From Pseudomonas corrugata (GTDB taxonomy: Bacteria > Pseudomonadota > Gammaproteobacteria > Pseudomonadales > Pseudomonadaceae): a DNA stretch of 64,000 bases. The notes beneath the pieces are model-generated. The model worked only from the letters and a program-made list of their open reading frames with translations, was not told the origin of the DNA and did not search any database. A program made the position numbers and the translations under genes. The stretch covers positions 186,001-250,000 of the forward strand of contig NZ_LHVK01000006.1 in NCBI RefSeq assembly GCF_001269905.1, in the 5' to 3' direction. Positions within the stretch are counted from its first letter, which is position 1. The number at the start of each line of letters is the position of its first letter. Shown here piece by piece: positions 54,647 to 64,000 of this stretch.

Positions 54647-55108
54647 TTATTTCATGCTGAACCTGATGCGTGTTCCGCCGTGACGAACGTAATCGTCGTC
54701 ATCATCAACTTCAAACAACTCTGCGACACAGACATCTTTGGGCTGTGCATCGACCCAACGACGATAAGGCATTGTCTGCTCATCTCTCACCGGAGCCTTA
54801 GCGATGTGCCCGAAACTGAAATGGCACTTGCGACGACCTTGCGTATAGGTAAAAGACTCACGCTCGGCGCGCGATTGTGGCAGGTAATAGGTCAGCTCCT
54901 GACTTGCGCCGGGACTTACCGAAAAGCTGTGACCTGCATTGGCCGGGTCCTGGGTCCAGGTGAAGTCGCTACCTGGAACAATCATTGCCGACGTTGCATT
55001 GAATATTTCCACATTGACGATCTCATCGAACGCATTGGAAACCGAACTTGCCAGGCAACCGAGCAAGGCCAACATCGCCCCGGCGATCCATTTGCTTTTA
55101 TCTTCCAT
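54647..55108 (-). CDS. Secreted hypothetical protein
   Basis: 153-aa protein with signal peptide (WIAGAMLALLGCLASSVSNA). The mature part contains EIFNATSAMIVPG, YYLPQSRAERESFTY, a lone pair of cysteines, and an acidic run DDDDD near the C-terminus. No family recognised. The gene and the following 186-base gap (55109-55294) are lower in GC than the neighbours, which may indicate acquisition. Confidence 0.65.
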   Translation of the reverse strand: MEDKSKWIAGAMLALLGCLASSVSNAFDEIVNVEIFNATSAMIVPGSDFTWTQDPANAGHSFSVSPGASQELTYYLPQSRAERESFTYTQGRRKCHFSFGHIAKAPVRDEQTMPYRRWVDAQPKDVCVAELFEVDDDDDYVRHGGTRIRFSMK

Positions 55109-55294
55109 GATGAATACAGCTCCATTAAAACGATTGAATTGAAACCATTCGGCTTCAACGCAAAAGTAATGGAAATCAAACTGAAACAGAACAGTCCGAA
55201 TGGTGACATAACCTTTCGGACACTTCTTAAAAGACTATGTGAACAACCAAGAGAAACGATCAAACGCCTCGAAAGACGTTAACCCGTTCCAGGC

Positions 55295-55582
55295 TCAACC
55301 GCGCGCTTTGTTGAACAACTCGATGTATTCCTCGGCATTACGCTGATCCTGGATCAACGCAACGAAATCGTTACCATGCTCATCCTTGCCATTGAGATCA
55401 TAGCCAGCTTCGACGAAGAAGGTCAGGAAACGCTCGAAATCATCGACCCGCAGGCCACGGTAGCCCTTGATGAGTTTGTGCAACGACGGCGAGGTGGCAT
55501 CGACCGGTTCGAAATTGAGGAACAGCTTGATCTGCTCATCGCCAATCTCGTCACCAATCACTTGTTTTTTGTCTTTACGCAT
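55295..55582 (-). CDS. PA4642-type small conserved protein
   Basis: 95-aa acidic protein beginning MRKDKKQVIGDEIGDEQIKLF, with VDDFERFLTFFVEAGYDLNG and NAEEYIELFNKARG. It resembles the PA4642 family found next to mqo in P. aeruginosa (recalled synteny). ATG 55582; the longer frame to 55717 overlaps the neighbour. Function unknown. Confidence 0.75.
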   Translation of the reverse strand: MRKDKKQVIGDEIGDEQIKLFLNFEPVDATSPSLHKLIKGYRGLRVDDFERFLTFFVEAGYDLNGKDEHGNDFVALIQDQRNAEEYIELFNKARG

Positions 55583-55643
55583 TGCCGGCTCCAACTCGCA
55601 CAATTCACGGGGCGGGCAGTTTACCCCTGGCAGGCCCCGACGC

Positions 55644-56129
55644 TCAACGCGGACGTACCGCTCCAGTATGTAGGTCAGCCCAGACATGGCCGTTGGCGTA
55701 GCTGAGGAACTGTACATACACGGTGTCGTTGCGCAGCAGATCGATGACCGCCTGATAATGCGTTTGTGGATAAGACAGGGTCAGGGTCTTGCTGGTCTCG
55801 TCGAAGACCGGTTTCTTCAAGCTCTTGCTTTCGCCATCGAAGCTGAGGATCACCTGATTGAGGGTGGCGCCCTTGTTCAACGGCTTGCCCTTGAGGCGCA
55901 CCAGCAACGGCGAAGTCACCGGTATCGGTTGCTGGTTGGACTGACGCTGATTACCCAGTACCACCGAGTACTCGGTGACTTGCAACAATTGCTGCTGCTC
56001 AGGCTGTTCCTGGCGTACCGCCAGGTCATCGGGCGGCAGGAACTGGCTGTGCATCGGCGTGGCAACGGCCACCAGCGGCAGACTGGAAATCAGAAGCAAG
56101 GCAGCACGGCGACGGATCGATACAGTCAT
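55644..56129 (-). CDS. Exported hypothetical protein
   Basis: 161-aa protein with signal peptide (RRAALLLISSLPLVAVATP) and a beta-rich mature part (EYSVVLGNQRQSNQQPIPV, LVRLKGKPLNKGATLNQVIL). No recognised domain. Start ATG 56129; the longer open frame to 56225 has no ribosome site. 61-base gap to the PA4642-type gene downstream. Confidence 0.7.
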   Translation of the reverse strand: MTVSIRRRAALLLISSLPLVAVATPMHSQFLPPDDLAVRQEQPEQQQLLQVTEYSVVLGNQRQSNQQPIPVTSPLLVRLKGKPLNKGATLNQVILSFDGESKSLKKPVFDETSKTLTLSYPQTHYQAVIDLLRNDTVYVQFLSYANGHVWADLHTGAVRPR

Positions 56130-56254
56130 GACAGGCTCCGGAGTCTTGGCCCGGCACTCTAGCATGAGCATGGCCCGCAAAAATAAACGATCTGGGTCAA
56201 TACATCCGCGCCAAGAGCACGGCATACTCCAAGAGCCATCAGCCTGACATTACA

Positions 56255-56304
56255 CAGTACTCCCTGTGGTGAGGGGATAATTTCCCTCACCACAGGGAGT
56301 ACTG
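56255..56304. repeat. 21-bp perfect inverted repeat upstream of sulP
   Basis: Arms 56255-56275 and 56284-56304 pair perfectly around GATAATTT. The centre (GTGAGGGGATAATTTCCCTC) is a variant of the GGCGAGGGGATTTATCCCC family. It lies 42 bases before the SulP start. Confidence 0.85.
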
Positions 56305-56345
56305 CCGGGATTTCGGCATTACCCGTTCATTTTTGAGGAGTGCCC

Positions 56346-58085
56346 ATGTCCTTCTCCACCCCACCTCTATTCGCCGCCTGGCGCCAAAGCTGGCGGGCCG
56401 GTTATACCCTTGAACGCCTGCGGGGCGACCTGGTGGCCGGGCTGACGGTCGGGATCATCGCCATCCCCCTGGCCATGGCCCTGGCAATCGCTGTCGGCGT
56501 CCCTCCGCAACACGGCTTGTACACAGTGCTCGTGGCCGCTCCGTTGATCGCCCTGACCGGCGGCTCGCGTTTCAACGTGAGCGGGCCGACAGCGGCATTC
56601 GTGGTGATCCTGCTGCCCATCACCCAACAATACGGGACAGGCGGCCTGCTGTTGTGCACGATGCTGGCCGGGCTGATTCTGATCGCCCTGGGACTGATGC
56701 GTGCCGGACGGCTGATCCAGTACATCCCCTACCCCGTCATCCTCGGCTTCACCGCCGGCATCGGCGTGGTCATCGCCACCTTGCAGTTGAAGGATCTGCT
56801 GGGCCTGACGACTGCCGGTCAGGCCCGGCACTACATCGAACAACTGGGCGAGCTGATCGTGGCCCTACCCAGTGCCCACCTCGGTGACAGTCTCATCGGT
56901 GCAGTGTGCCTGACCGTCCTGATCGTCTGGCCGCGCTGGGTACCGCGGGTGCCAGGCCATCTGGTCGCCCTGCTGGTCGGGGCGCTGCTGGGGCTGGCGC
57001 TGGAACGCGGTGGGTGGCCGGTGGCGACGCTGGGTGAACGCTTCAATTATGTCGTCGATGGCATCAGCCACCCCGGGATTCCACCGTTCCTGCCGAGCTT
57101 CGACTGGCCCTGGAATCTTCCTGACGGCCAGGGTCGTCCATTGGTGCTGTCCTATGACCTGATCCGCCAGTTGCTGGGCCCCGCCTTCGCCATCGCCATG
57201 CTCGGTGCCATCGAGTCGCTGTTATGCGCCGTGGTGGCAGACGGCATGACCGGCAGCAAACACGATCCCAACGCCGAACTGATGGGCCAGGGCCTGGGTA
57301 ACCTGGTGGCACCACTGTTCGGCGGCATCACCGCCACCGCCGCGATTGCCCGCAGCGCCACCAATGTGCGCAGCGGCGCGTTTTCGCCCCTGGCCTCGAT
57401 CATCCACAGCCTGGTGGTGCTGGTGGCGATTGTGCTGTTGGCGCCGCTGTTCAGCTATTTGCCGATGGCCGCACTGGCGGCGCTACTGGTGATGGTCGCC
57501 TGGAACATGAGCGAAGCCGGGCATACGCTGCACACCTTGCGCATCGCCCCGCGCAGCGATGTACTGGTGTTGCTGACCTGTCTCGGCCTGACGGTGCTGT
57601 TCGACATGGTTCTGGCCGTTTCTGTCGGCCTGCTGCTGGCGGCCGGGCTGTTCATCAAGCGCATGAGCGAGCTGACCGACAGCGCCGAGCTGCCGCGGCA
57701 CTTTCATCAAGCCTTACAGGACATGCCCGAACATGTGCGTTGCTACGAAATTCGCGGCCCACTGTTCTTCGGTGCGGCAGAAAAGGCCCTGGATGTGCTG
57801 CGCAGGTTTGATCCGGGGGTCCGCGTCGTGGTGGTGGAAATGAGCGCCGTGCCGATGCTCGATATGACCGCACTGGCGGCATTTGAAAATATTCTGAAGG
57901 ACTACCGCAAGCACGATATCGGCCTGATCCTGGTAGCGACCACCCCGCGAGTGCGCCTGAAGCTACGCCGCGCCGGCATCCATCGCGAACAGCGCCAACT
58001 GGCGTATGTGCAGACTCTGGAGCAGGCACGGATCAAGAGTGAGCATTGGCTGGCGGCTTGTGGGAGCAAGGCTTGCCCGCGATGA
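56346..58085 (+). CDS. SulP-family anion transporter with STAS domain
   Basis: 579-aa SLC26/SulP transporter for sulfate, bicarbonate or dicarboxylate. About 12-14 helices with family motifs AIPLAMALAIAVGVPPQHGLY, GGSRFNVSGPTAAFVV and GGITATAAIARSATNVRSGA. The cytoplasmic STAS domain is at about 450-560 (VVVVEMSAVPMLDMTALAAF). ATG 56346 has GAGGAG 5 bases upstream. The last residues CGSKACPR and the stop TGA are encoded by a REP copy, so the natural C-terminus has been replaced. Substrate not determined. Confidence 0.9.
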   Translation: MSFSTPPLFAAWRQSWRAGYTLERLRGDLVAGLTVGIIAIPLAMALAIAVGVPPQHGLYTVLVAAPLIALTGGSRFNVSGPTAAFVVILLPITQQYGTGGLLLCTMLAGLILIALGLMRAGRLIQYIPYPVILGFTAGIGVVIATLQLKDLLGLTTAGQARHYIEQLGELIVALPSAHLGDSLIGAVCLTVLIVWPRWVPRVPGHLVALLVGALLGLALERGGWPVATLGERFNYVVDGISHPGIPPFLPSFDWPWNLPDGQGRPLVLSYDLIRQLLGPAFAIAMLGAIESLLCAVVADGMTGSKHDPNAELMGQGLGNLVAPLFGGITATAAIARSATNVRSGAFSPLASIIHSLVVLVAIVLLAPLFSYLPMAALAALLVMVAWNMSEAGHTLHTLRIAPRSDVLVLLTCLGLTVLFDMVLAVSVGLLLAAGLFIKRMSELTDSAELPRHFHQALQDMPEHVRCYEIRGPLFFGAAEKALDVLRRFDPGVRVVVVEMSAVPMLDMTALAAFENILKDYRKHDIGLILVATTPRVRLKLRRAGIHREQRQLAYVQTLEQARIKSEHWLAACGSKACPR

Positions 58086-58147
58086 AGCTGACGCGGTCTG
58101 CCTTCGAAACCGAGGCGCCTGTTTCGCGAGCAAGCTTTGCTCCCACA
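58059..58147. repeat. REPIN overlapping the sulP stop codon
   Basis: Forward REP 58059-58083 (the stop TGA uses its last base) and inverted diverged copy 58124-58147. A degenerate CCCCGCGGGGATAACCCCC hairpin region follows near 58155. Confidence 0.85.
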
Positions 58148-58200
58148 AAAGCCCTGCGCTCCCGCGGGGATAACCCCCCTTGCCACAGGGGGGCGGTGCG

Positions 58201-58674
58201 TCAGTCGAACTGCGCGCGCATCCAGGCGTGGTATTCAACCACGCCCGGCTCGCCTTCCCGGGGAGCCCAGTGGGCCAGCTCGCCTTCGCCCACGGGCCGG
58301 TAGGGGCCGGCCTTGCACTCGAACATCAGGCTGTCGGCTTCCAGCACCACCAAGCCGTGATACACGCCCGCTGGCAGGTCGACGCCGAGGCAATCGCCTC
58401 CGGCCTGTAGAATGCGCTTGTCCGTCACCGTACCGGCGTCATCAAAGATCAACACACCCAGACGCCCCCTGAGCACCAGCAAGGTTTCTGCCTTGTCGGC
58501 ACTGAGGTGGCGATGGGGCGGGATGTACGTGGAAGGTTGCAACCCCACCGCCATGCGGTGGCAGGGTTCGTCCATCTGATGGAAGTTGTGGTGCTGCCGC
58601 CCACGAGGGCTGGCCGCGGCTTTCTCGGCCAGCTCATCGAACAATGTTTGATCCAGGAACCCCGGCCGAGTCAT
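58201..58674 (-). CDS. WbuC-family cupin metalloprotein
   Basis: 157-aa cupin. The barrel carries PPHRHLSADKAETLLVLRGRLGVLIFDD and a second half LPAGVYHGLVVLE, with metal-ligand His residues. WbuC-type proteins occur in O-antigen clusters, but the function is unknown. It starts 3 bases after the hpt stop, so it is cotranscribed with hpt. Confidence 0.82.
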   Translation of the reverse strand: MTRPGFLDQTLFDELAEKAAASPRGRQHHNFHQMDEPCHRMAVGLQPSTYIPPHRHLSADKAETLLVLRGRLGVLIFDDAGTVTDKRILQAGGDCLGVDLPAGVYHGLVVLEADSLMFECKAGPYRPVGEGELAHWAPREGEPGVVEYHAWMRAQFD

Positions 58675-58677
58675 CGA

Positions 58678-59235
58678 TCACATGCCCTTGACGGCGAAAA
58701 TACCGTTGGCGTTGCGCCAGTAACCTTTGTAGTCCATGCCATAACCGAAGATGTAACGGTCGATACAGGGCAGGCCGACGAAATCGGCTTTCAGATCGGG
58801 ACGGGCCTTGCGGTCGTGTTCCTTATCGATCAGCACGGCGGTGTGCACCGCGCGGGCGCCGGCATGCCGGCAGAAGTCGATGATCGCACCCAGCGTATGT
58901 CCCTCGTCGAGAATGTCGTCGATGATCAGCACGTCGCGGTCGATGAACGAGACTTCCGGCTTGGCTTTCCAGAACAGGTCACCGCCGCTGGTTTCGTTGC
59001 GATAACGGGTGGCATGCAGGTAAGAGGCCTCCAGCGGGAAGTTCAGGTAGGTCAGCAGCTTGCCGGAGAAGATCAGCCCGCCGTTCATGACACAGAACAC
59101 CACCGGGTTGGAATCGGCCAGTTGGTCGTTGATTTGCGCACCGACCCGGGCAATGGCCGCTTCGACTTCGGCTTCGGTGTACAGGCAGTCAGCCTCCGCC
59201 ATGATTTTACGGATGTGTTCGAGATCAGCGGACAT
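58678..59235 (-). CDS. hpt: Hypoxanthine(-guanine) phosphoribosyltransferase
   Basis: 185-aa purine-salvage enzyme. The PRPP loop is VLIIDDILDEGHTLGA, the pyrophosphate loop is FCVMNGGLIFSG, and the purine region is DFVGLPCIDRYIFGYGMDY. ATG 59235 follows CTGGAGAGCGCC. A longer frame to 59967 runs antisense through upp and is not used. Divergent from upp, giving a shared salvage promoter region of about 160 bases. Confidence 0.94.
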   Translation of the reverse strand: MSADLEHIRKIMAEADCLYTEAEVEAAIARVGAQINDQLADSNPVVFCVMNGGLIFSGKLLTYLNFPLEASYLHATRYRNETSGGDLFWKAKPEVSFIDRDVLIIDDILDEGHTLGAIIDFCRHAGARAVHTAVLIDKEHDRKARPDLKADFVGLPCIDRYIFGYGMDYKGYWRNANGIFAVKGM

Positions 59236-59397
59236 GGCGCTCTCCAGGGGTGGCAGGTCGGAAAAGCGGGCAAAGGTACGCATCCCGCCCGGCCAGATCA
59301 AGGGTTTGTGGACTAACGTTCTGTATTGTCTATAGGACAAGCCTTCGGGATAGATTAATCTAGCCCGGTTTTTTTGCCCGCCGCCGGAGTCTTCCCC

Positions 59398-60036
59398 ATG
59401 CCCATCCTCGAGATCCGCCATCCGCTGATCAGACACAAACTCGGCCTGATGCGTCGCGCCGATATCAGCACGAAGAACTTCCGCGAGCTCGCCCAGGAAG
59501 TCGGTGCGCTGCTCACTTACGAAGCCACCAAGGACCTGCCGCTGGAATCCTACGAGATCGACGGCTGGGCCGGTGCGGTCCAGGTGGAGAAAATCGCCGG
59601 CAAGAAGATCACCGTAGTGCCGATCCTGCGCGCCGGCATCGGCATGCTCGAAGGCGTGCTGAGCCTGATCCCGGGTGCCAAGGTCAGCGCCGTGGGCGTG
59701 GCTCGCAATGAAGAAACACTGCAGGCCCACACCTACCTGGAAAAACTGGTACCGGAAATCGACGAACGCCTGGCCATGATCATCGACCCGATGCTCGCCA
59801 CCGGCGGTTCCATGGTCGCCACCATCGACCTGCTGAAAAAGGCCGGTTGCCGCGATATCCGCGCCATGGTCCTGGTCGCCGCCCCCGAAGGCATCAAGGT
59901 CGTACAGGACGCTCACCCGGACGTGACCATCTATACCGCCTCCATCGACCAGAAACTCAACGAGCATGGCTACATCATCCCGGGCCTGGGCGATGCCGGC
60001 GACAAGATCTTCGGCACCAAGCAGAAGGACGCCTGA
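59398..60036 (+). CDS. upp: Uracil phosphoribosyltransferase
   Basis: 212-aa pyrimidine-salvage enzyme converting uracil and PRPP to UMP. The start [18 protein letters not shown] and the PRPP-binding loop [16 protein letters not shown] are diagnostic, and the length equals the family norm. ATG 59398 is preceded by CCGGAGTCTTCCCC. The permease gene follows after 2 bases. Confidence 0.97.
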   Translation: MPILEIRHPLIRHKLGLMRRADISTKNFRELAQEVGALLTYEATKDLPLESYEIDGWAGAVQVEKIAGKKITVVPILRAGIGMLEGVLSLIPGAKVSAVGVARNEETLQAHTYLEKLVPEIDERLAMIIDPMLATGGSMVATIDLLKKAGCRDIRAMVLVAAPEGIKVVQDAHPDVTIYTASIDQKLNEHGYIIPGLGDAGDKIFGTKQKDA

Positions 60037-60038
60037 GC

Positions 60039-61313
60039 ATGCAGGACGAGTTCAACGATCCGCTCTGGCGCCAGGTACTGTCCGGCGCACAGATGCTGTT
60101 CGTCGCCTTCGGCGCCCTGGTGCTGATGCCGCTGATCACCGGGCTGGACCCGAACGTCGCGCTGTTTACCGCAGGTCTGGGAACGATCCTGTTCCAGATC
60201 GTCACCGGGCGGCAGGTGCCGGTGTTCCTGGCGTCGAGCTTTGCCTTCATCACCCCGATCATTCTCGCCAAGGGCCAGTTTGGCCTCGCGGCGACCATGG
60301 GCGGCGTGATGGCGGCCGGTTTCGTCTATACCTTCCTGGGCCTGGCCGTGAAGATCAAGGGCACCGGCTTCATCGACCGCATGCTGCCGCCAGTGGTCAT
60401 CGGCCCGGTGATCATCTCCATCGGCCTGGCGATGGCGCCGATTGCCGCGAACATGGCGATGGGCAAGGCCGGCGACGGTACTGAACTGATTCACTACCAG
60501 ACCGCGATGATGATCTCGATGCCGGCCCTGCTCACCACGCTGATCGTCGCGGTGTTCGGCAAAGGTATCTTCCGTCTGGTGCCGATCATTTCCGGCGTGC
60601 TGGTGGGCTTTGCCATGGCGTTTTTCTTCGGCGTGGTGGACACCGCCAAGATCGCTGCCGCACCGTGGTTCGCCCTGCCGGCCTTCACCGCCCCCGCGTT
60701 CAACTGGCAGGCGATCCTGTTCATCGTACCGGTGGCCCTGGCGCCGGCCATCGAGCACATCGGCGGGGTGATTGCCGTGGGCAGCGTGACCGGTCGCGAC
60801 TATCTGAAAAAGCCCGGCCTGCATCGGACCCTGCTTGGTGACGGCATTGCCACCACCGCAGCCGGTCTGTTTGGCGGTCCGCCCAATACCACCTACGCCG
60901 AAGTCACCGGCGCGGTGATGCTGACCAAGAACTACAACCCGAAAATCATGACCTGGGCGGCGATCTTCGCCATCGCCCTGGCCTTCATCGGCAAGTTCGG
61001 CGCGCTGCTGCAAAGCATTCCGGTACCGGTCATGGGCGGGATTCTGTGCCTGTTGTTCGGTTCGATTGCGGCGGTGGGCATGAACACCCTGATCCGTCAC
61101 AAGATCGACCTGGGCGAAGCGCGCAACCTGGTGATCGTTTCGGTGACGCTGGTGTTCGGCATCGGTGGCGTGCTGGTGGGTACCGGCACCGGCCCGGATG
61201 ACTTCGGCCTCAAAGGCATTGCGCTGTGCGCCGTGGTGGCGATCGGGCTGAACCTGCTGCTGCCAGGTAACGATGGTTGGAAGCAGAAGAAGGCGGATGA
61301 ACCGCTGCTCTGA
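60039..61313 (+). CDS. uraA: Uracil permease (NCS2 family)
   Basis: 424-aa inner-membrane nucleobase:cation symporter with about 14 helices. The family block QVPVFLASSFAFITPI and the binding-site region APAIEHIGGVIAVGSVTGRDY (with its Glu) and LFGGPPNTTYAE are present. Two bases after upp, so the pair forms a salvage operon. Downstream DNA is a REPIN. Confidence 0.93.
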   Translation: MQDEFNDPLWRQVLSGAQMLFVAFGALVLMPLITGLDPNVALFTAGLGTILFQIVTGRQVPVFLASSFAFITPIILAKGQFGLAATMGGVMAAGFVYTFLGLAVKIKGTGFIDRMLPPVVIGPVIISIGLAMAPIAANMAMGKAGDGTELIHYQTAMMISMPALLTTLIVAVFGKGIFRLVPIISGVLVGFAMAFFFGVVDTAKIAAAPWFALPAFTAPAFNWQAILFIVPVALAPAIEHIGGVIAVGSVTGRDYLKKPGLHRTLLGDGIATTAAGLFGGPPNTTYAEVTGAVMLTKNYNPKIMTWAAIFAIALAFIGKFGALLQSIPVPVMGGILCLLFGSIAAVGMNTLIRHKIDLGEARNLVIVSVTLVFGIGGVLVGTGTGPDDFGLKGIALCAVVAIGLNLLLPGNDGWKQKKADEPLL

Positions 61314-61334
61314 GATGTTGCCTGACATGGCCCC

Positions 61335-61427
61335 ATCGCGAGCAGGCTCGCTCCCACACTGGATCTCGGTTGGTCACAAAATCTGTGTACACAACCCACC
61401 CCATGTGGGAGCGAGCCTGCTCGCGAT
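61335..61427. repeat. REPIN between uraA and hemH
   Basis: Inverted REP 61335-61358 and forward REP 61404-61427; separates convergent uraA and hemH. Confidence 0.9.
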
Positions 61428-61441
61428 AGGGCCCGTGAATG

Positions 61442-62467
61442 TTACAACGCGATCGGCGCCCGTTCGCACAACGTGCTCAACGCCTCGGCCCATTGCGGCT
61501 GATCATTGAGACATGGCACCAACACCAACTCCTCTCCACCGGCCTCGCGGAACTGCTCTTGCCCGCGATCACCGATCTCCTCCAGGGTCTCGATGCAGTC
61601 GGCCACGAATGCCGGGCACATCACCATTACCTTCTTGACCCCGCTTTTGGCCAATTCCTCCAGGCGCGCTTCGGTGTAGGGCTCGATCCATTTGGCCCGG
61701 CCGAGTCGGGACTGGAACGATACCGACCATTGACCGTCCTTGAGCCCCATCTGCCGGGCGAACAGCTCGGCCGTGCGAATGCACTGGGCGCGGTAGCACG
61801 TCGCAATGACCTCCGGCGGCGCATTCTTGCAACAGTCGGCGTCCTTGAAGCAATGGAACCCTGTCGGGTCCAGCTTGGTCAGGTGCCGTTCCGGCAAGCC
61901 ATGGAAGCTCAGCAGCAGGTGATCGTAATTCTGCATCAGATAGGGCTTGGCACTGGCAACCAGAGCGTCAAGGTATTCCGGCTGATCGTAGAACGGCTGG
62001 AGAATCGAGAACTGCACGTCGAGATTCTTTTCCCGCACGACCCGCTTGGCCTCTTCGACCACAGTGGTGATGGTGCTGTCAGCGAACTGCGGATACAACG
62101 GCGCCAGCGTGATCTTCTTGTGCCCCTGATTCGCCAGGCGCACCAGAGCCGACTCAATGGACGGCTCGCCGTAACGCATCGCCAATTCCACCGGACCTTG
62201 GGTCCACTGGGCAGCCATCGCCTGCTGCAGCCGGCGGCTGAGCACCACCAGCGGCGAACCTTCCTCCCACCAGATCGAGGCATAGGCACGGGCCGATTGC
62301 TCGGGGCGCTTGATCAGAATCAGCGACACCAGTAAACGTCGCACCGCCCAGGGCAGGTCGATGACGTACGGGTCCATCAGAAATTGATTGAGGTAGCGGC
62401 GTACATCGGCCACCGAAGTGGAGGCAGGCGAACCCAGATTCACCAGAAGCAACGCGTGATCGGTCAT
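61442..62467 (-). CDS. hemH: Ferrochelatase
   Basis: 341-aa enzyme that inserts Fe2+ into protoporphyrin IX. The start [12 protein letters not shown], the catalytic His in [12 protein letters not shown], and the late [20 protein letters not shown] and [15 protein letters not shown] are the family signatures, with the active-site Glu in the last. Follows the epimerase gene by 13 bases. Confidence 0.95.
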   Translation of the reverse strand: MTDHALLLVNLGSPASTSVADVRRYLNQFLMDPYVIDLPWAVRRLLVSLILIKRPEQSARAYASIWWEEGSPLVVLSRRLQQAMAAQWTQGPVELAMRYGEPSIESALVRLANQGHKKITLAPLYPQFADSTITTVVEEAKRVVREKNLDVQFSILQPFYDQPEYLDALVASAKPYLMQNYDHLLLSFHGLPERHLTKLDPTGFHCFKDADCCKNAPPEVIATCYRAQCIRTAELFARQMGLKDGQWSVSFQSRLGRAKWIEPYTEARLEELAKSGVKKVMVMCPAFVADCIETLEEIGDRGQEQFREAGGEELVLVPCLNDQPQWAEALSTLCERAPIAL

Positions 62468-62480
62468 GCAACGTCCTATT

Positions 62481-63380
62481 TCAAAAGCGGCCGGACAAAT
62501 CGTCCAGTGCCGCAGGCAAATCCGTGAATCGGAAAGTGAAACCCGCCGCCTGCAACCGTGCCGGCGTGGCGCGCTGGCCGCCCAGCAGCAGCGACGACAA
62601 TTCTCCCAGTGCGACTTTCAATACCAGCTCCGGCATCGGCATCACGGCGGGCCGATTCAACACGTGCCCCAAGGCCTTGGCGAAATCGCGGTTACGCACC
62701 GGGTTCGGCGCACAGGCATTATAGGGACCGCTGGCGCCATCGCGGTGCAGAAGAAAATCAATAAGCGCGATTTGATCGTCGATGTGGATCCATGGCATCC
62801 ATTGCCGCCCGTTACCGATACGCCCGCCCAGCGCCAGTTTGAAGGGCAATAGCAGCCGCGACAAAAAGCCGCCCTCGGCGGACAGCACCAGGCCGGTGCG
62901 GATCAGCACCACGCGTATGCCCATGGCCTCGGCCCGTTGCGCGGTTTCTTCCCAGGCGATGCACAGTTGGCTGGCGAAATCCTCGCTGACCGGCCCCGAC
63001 TCCTCGGTCAATTCCCGTTCGCCGCCGTCGCCGTACCAGCCCACCGCAGAACCTGAAATCAACACGGCGGGTTTCTGTTCGCAGCGCTCCATCCACGCCA
63101 GCAAAACTTCGGTCAGGGTGACGCGACTGCTCCACAACAACATCTTGCGCTTATGGGTCCAGGGCCGATCGGCAATCGGCGCGCCCGCGAGGTTGACCAC
63201 CGCGTCCACCGGCTCGTCGATCTCATCGAGCTTGGCGATTCCCCGCACTTGCGCGCCGCAGATTTTGGCCACCTCTTCGGCTCGGCGGCTCCATACCGTC
63301 AAACGATGTCCCTGCTCCGACCAGAGGCGGCAGAGCTGACGTCCGATCAAACCAGTACCGCCGGTCAGCAATATGTGCAT
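62481..63380 (-). CDS. TIGR01777-family NAD-dependent epimerase/dehydratase (YfcH-like)
   Basis: 299-aa short-chain-dehydrogenase-fold protein. It shows the nucleotide motif [40 protein letters not shown] and the C-terminal [18 protein letters not shown] typical of the YfcH/SDR39U1 group. Function unknown. First gene of the pair with hemH. Confidence 0.9.
   Translation of the reverse strand: MHILLTGGTGLIGRQLCRLWSEQGHRLTVWSRRAEEVAKICGAQVRGIAKLDEIDEPVDAVVNLAGAPIADRPWTHKRKMLLWSSRVTLTEVLLAWMERCEQKPAVLISGSAVGWYGDGGERELTEESGPVSEDFASQLCIAWEETAQRAEAMGIRVVLIRTGLVLSAEGGFLSRLLLPFKLALGGRIGNGRQWMPWIHIDDQIALIDFLLHRDGASGPYNACAPNPVRNRDFAKALGHVLNRPAVMPMPELVLKVALGELSSLLLGGQRATPARLQAAGFTFRFTDLPAALDDLSGRF

Positions 63381-64000
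<620 letters not shown>

Noticed and set aside
58678-59967. A 429-codon version of hpt
   Set aside because: The extra N-terminal part is antisense to upp; the real enzyme starts at 59235 with a ribosome site.
59970-61328. 452-codon minus-strand frame opposite uraA
   Set aside because: Shadow with His/Gln-rich text opposite a clear NCS2 permease.

Overview
The window is chromosomal DNA from a fluorescent Pseudomonas, most likely the P. fluorescens / P. corrugata side of the genus. The reasons are high GC, abundant REP palindromes of the GTGGGAGCGAGCCTGCTCGCGAT type, and conserved Pseudomonas blocks: rplM-rpsI / petABC-sspAB, mqo to hemH, and hpt/upp-uraA. All assignments come from reading the sequence and its translations; no database search was run.

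Region 1 (1-15.7 kb) is a siderophore locus. It opens inside a TonB-dependent receptor and continues, behind a Fur-box-like site, into a tightly packed operon in the gene order of the achromobactin cluster: acsF, acsD, acsE, an MFS exporter (yhcA), acsC, acsB and acsA. Two further genes follow in the same overlapping run: a FhuF-like [2Fe-2S] ferric-siderophore reductase and an RraA-fold protein whose catalytic Arg is replaced by Thr. A small Cys-rich protein and an M42 metallopeptidase lie next, divergent from each other. No ABC importer is visible in the window.

Region 2 (15.7-17.6 kb) is a mobile patch. A tandem REPIN array (135-bp period) carries an IS110-family element inserted inside its third unit. 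The non-coding DNA upstream of the transposase folds like a bridge RNA. Its two target-guide segments match the REP half-sites on either side of the insertion, and its donor-guide segments match the element's own ends. This is the most striking signal in the window.

Region 3 (17.6-30.8 kb) is housekeeping: sspB-sspA, petC-petB-petA (cytochrome bc1), rpsI-rplM, an aldo/keto reductase, an acyl-CoA dehydrogenase divergent from a GlxA-type AraC regulator, zapE, trpS (with a duplicated C-terminal extension), a hydrolase, zapG and ogt.

Region 4 (30.9-39.2 kb) looks like a hydrophobic-substrate module: a MalT-type LuxR regulator, a DUF1329 protein, a DUF1302 outer-membrane protein and an acyl-CoA synthetase, all on the minus strand.

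Region 5 (39.4-53 kb) holds a glycosyltransferase-acetyltransferase pair, LysE, a 2-hydroxyacid dehydrogenase, rsmC, a yybP-ykoY (Mn2+) riboswitch before a GDT1-family transporter, an M48 lipoprotein protease, a chemoreceptor, a YedK/HMCES-like protein with altered active-site positions, small conserved proteins, an acyltransferase and a YajG-like lipoprotein.

Region 6 (53-64 kb) holds mqo after a long unexplained leader, small hypothetical genes, a SulP transporter whose last codons lie inside a REP, a WbuC-type cupin, hpt, upp-uraA, hemH, a TIGR01777 epimerase, and the start of an FAD amine-oxidase-like gene cut by the window end.
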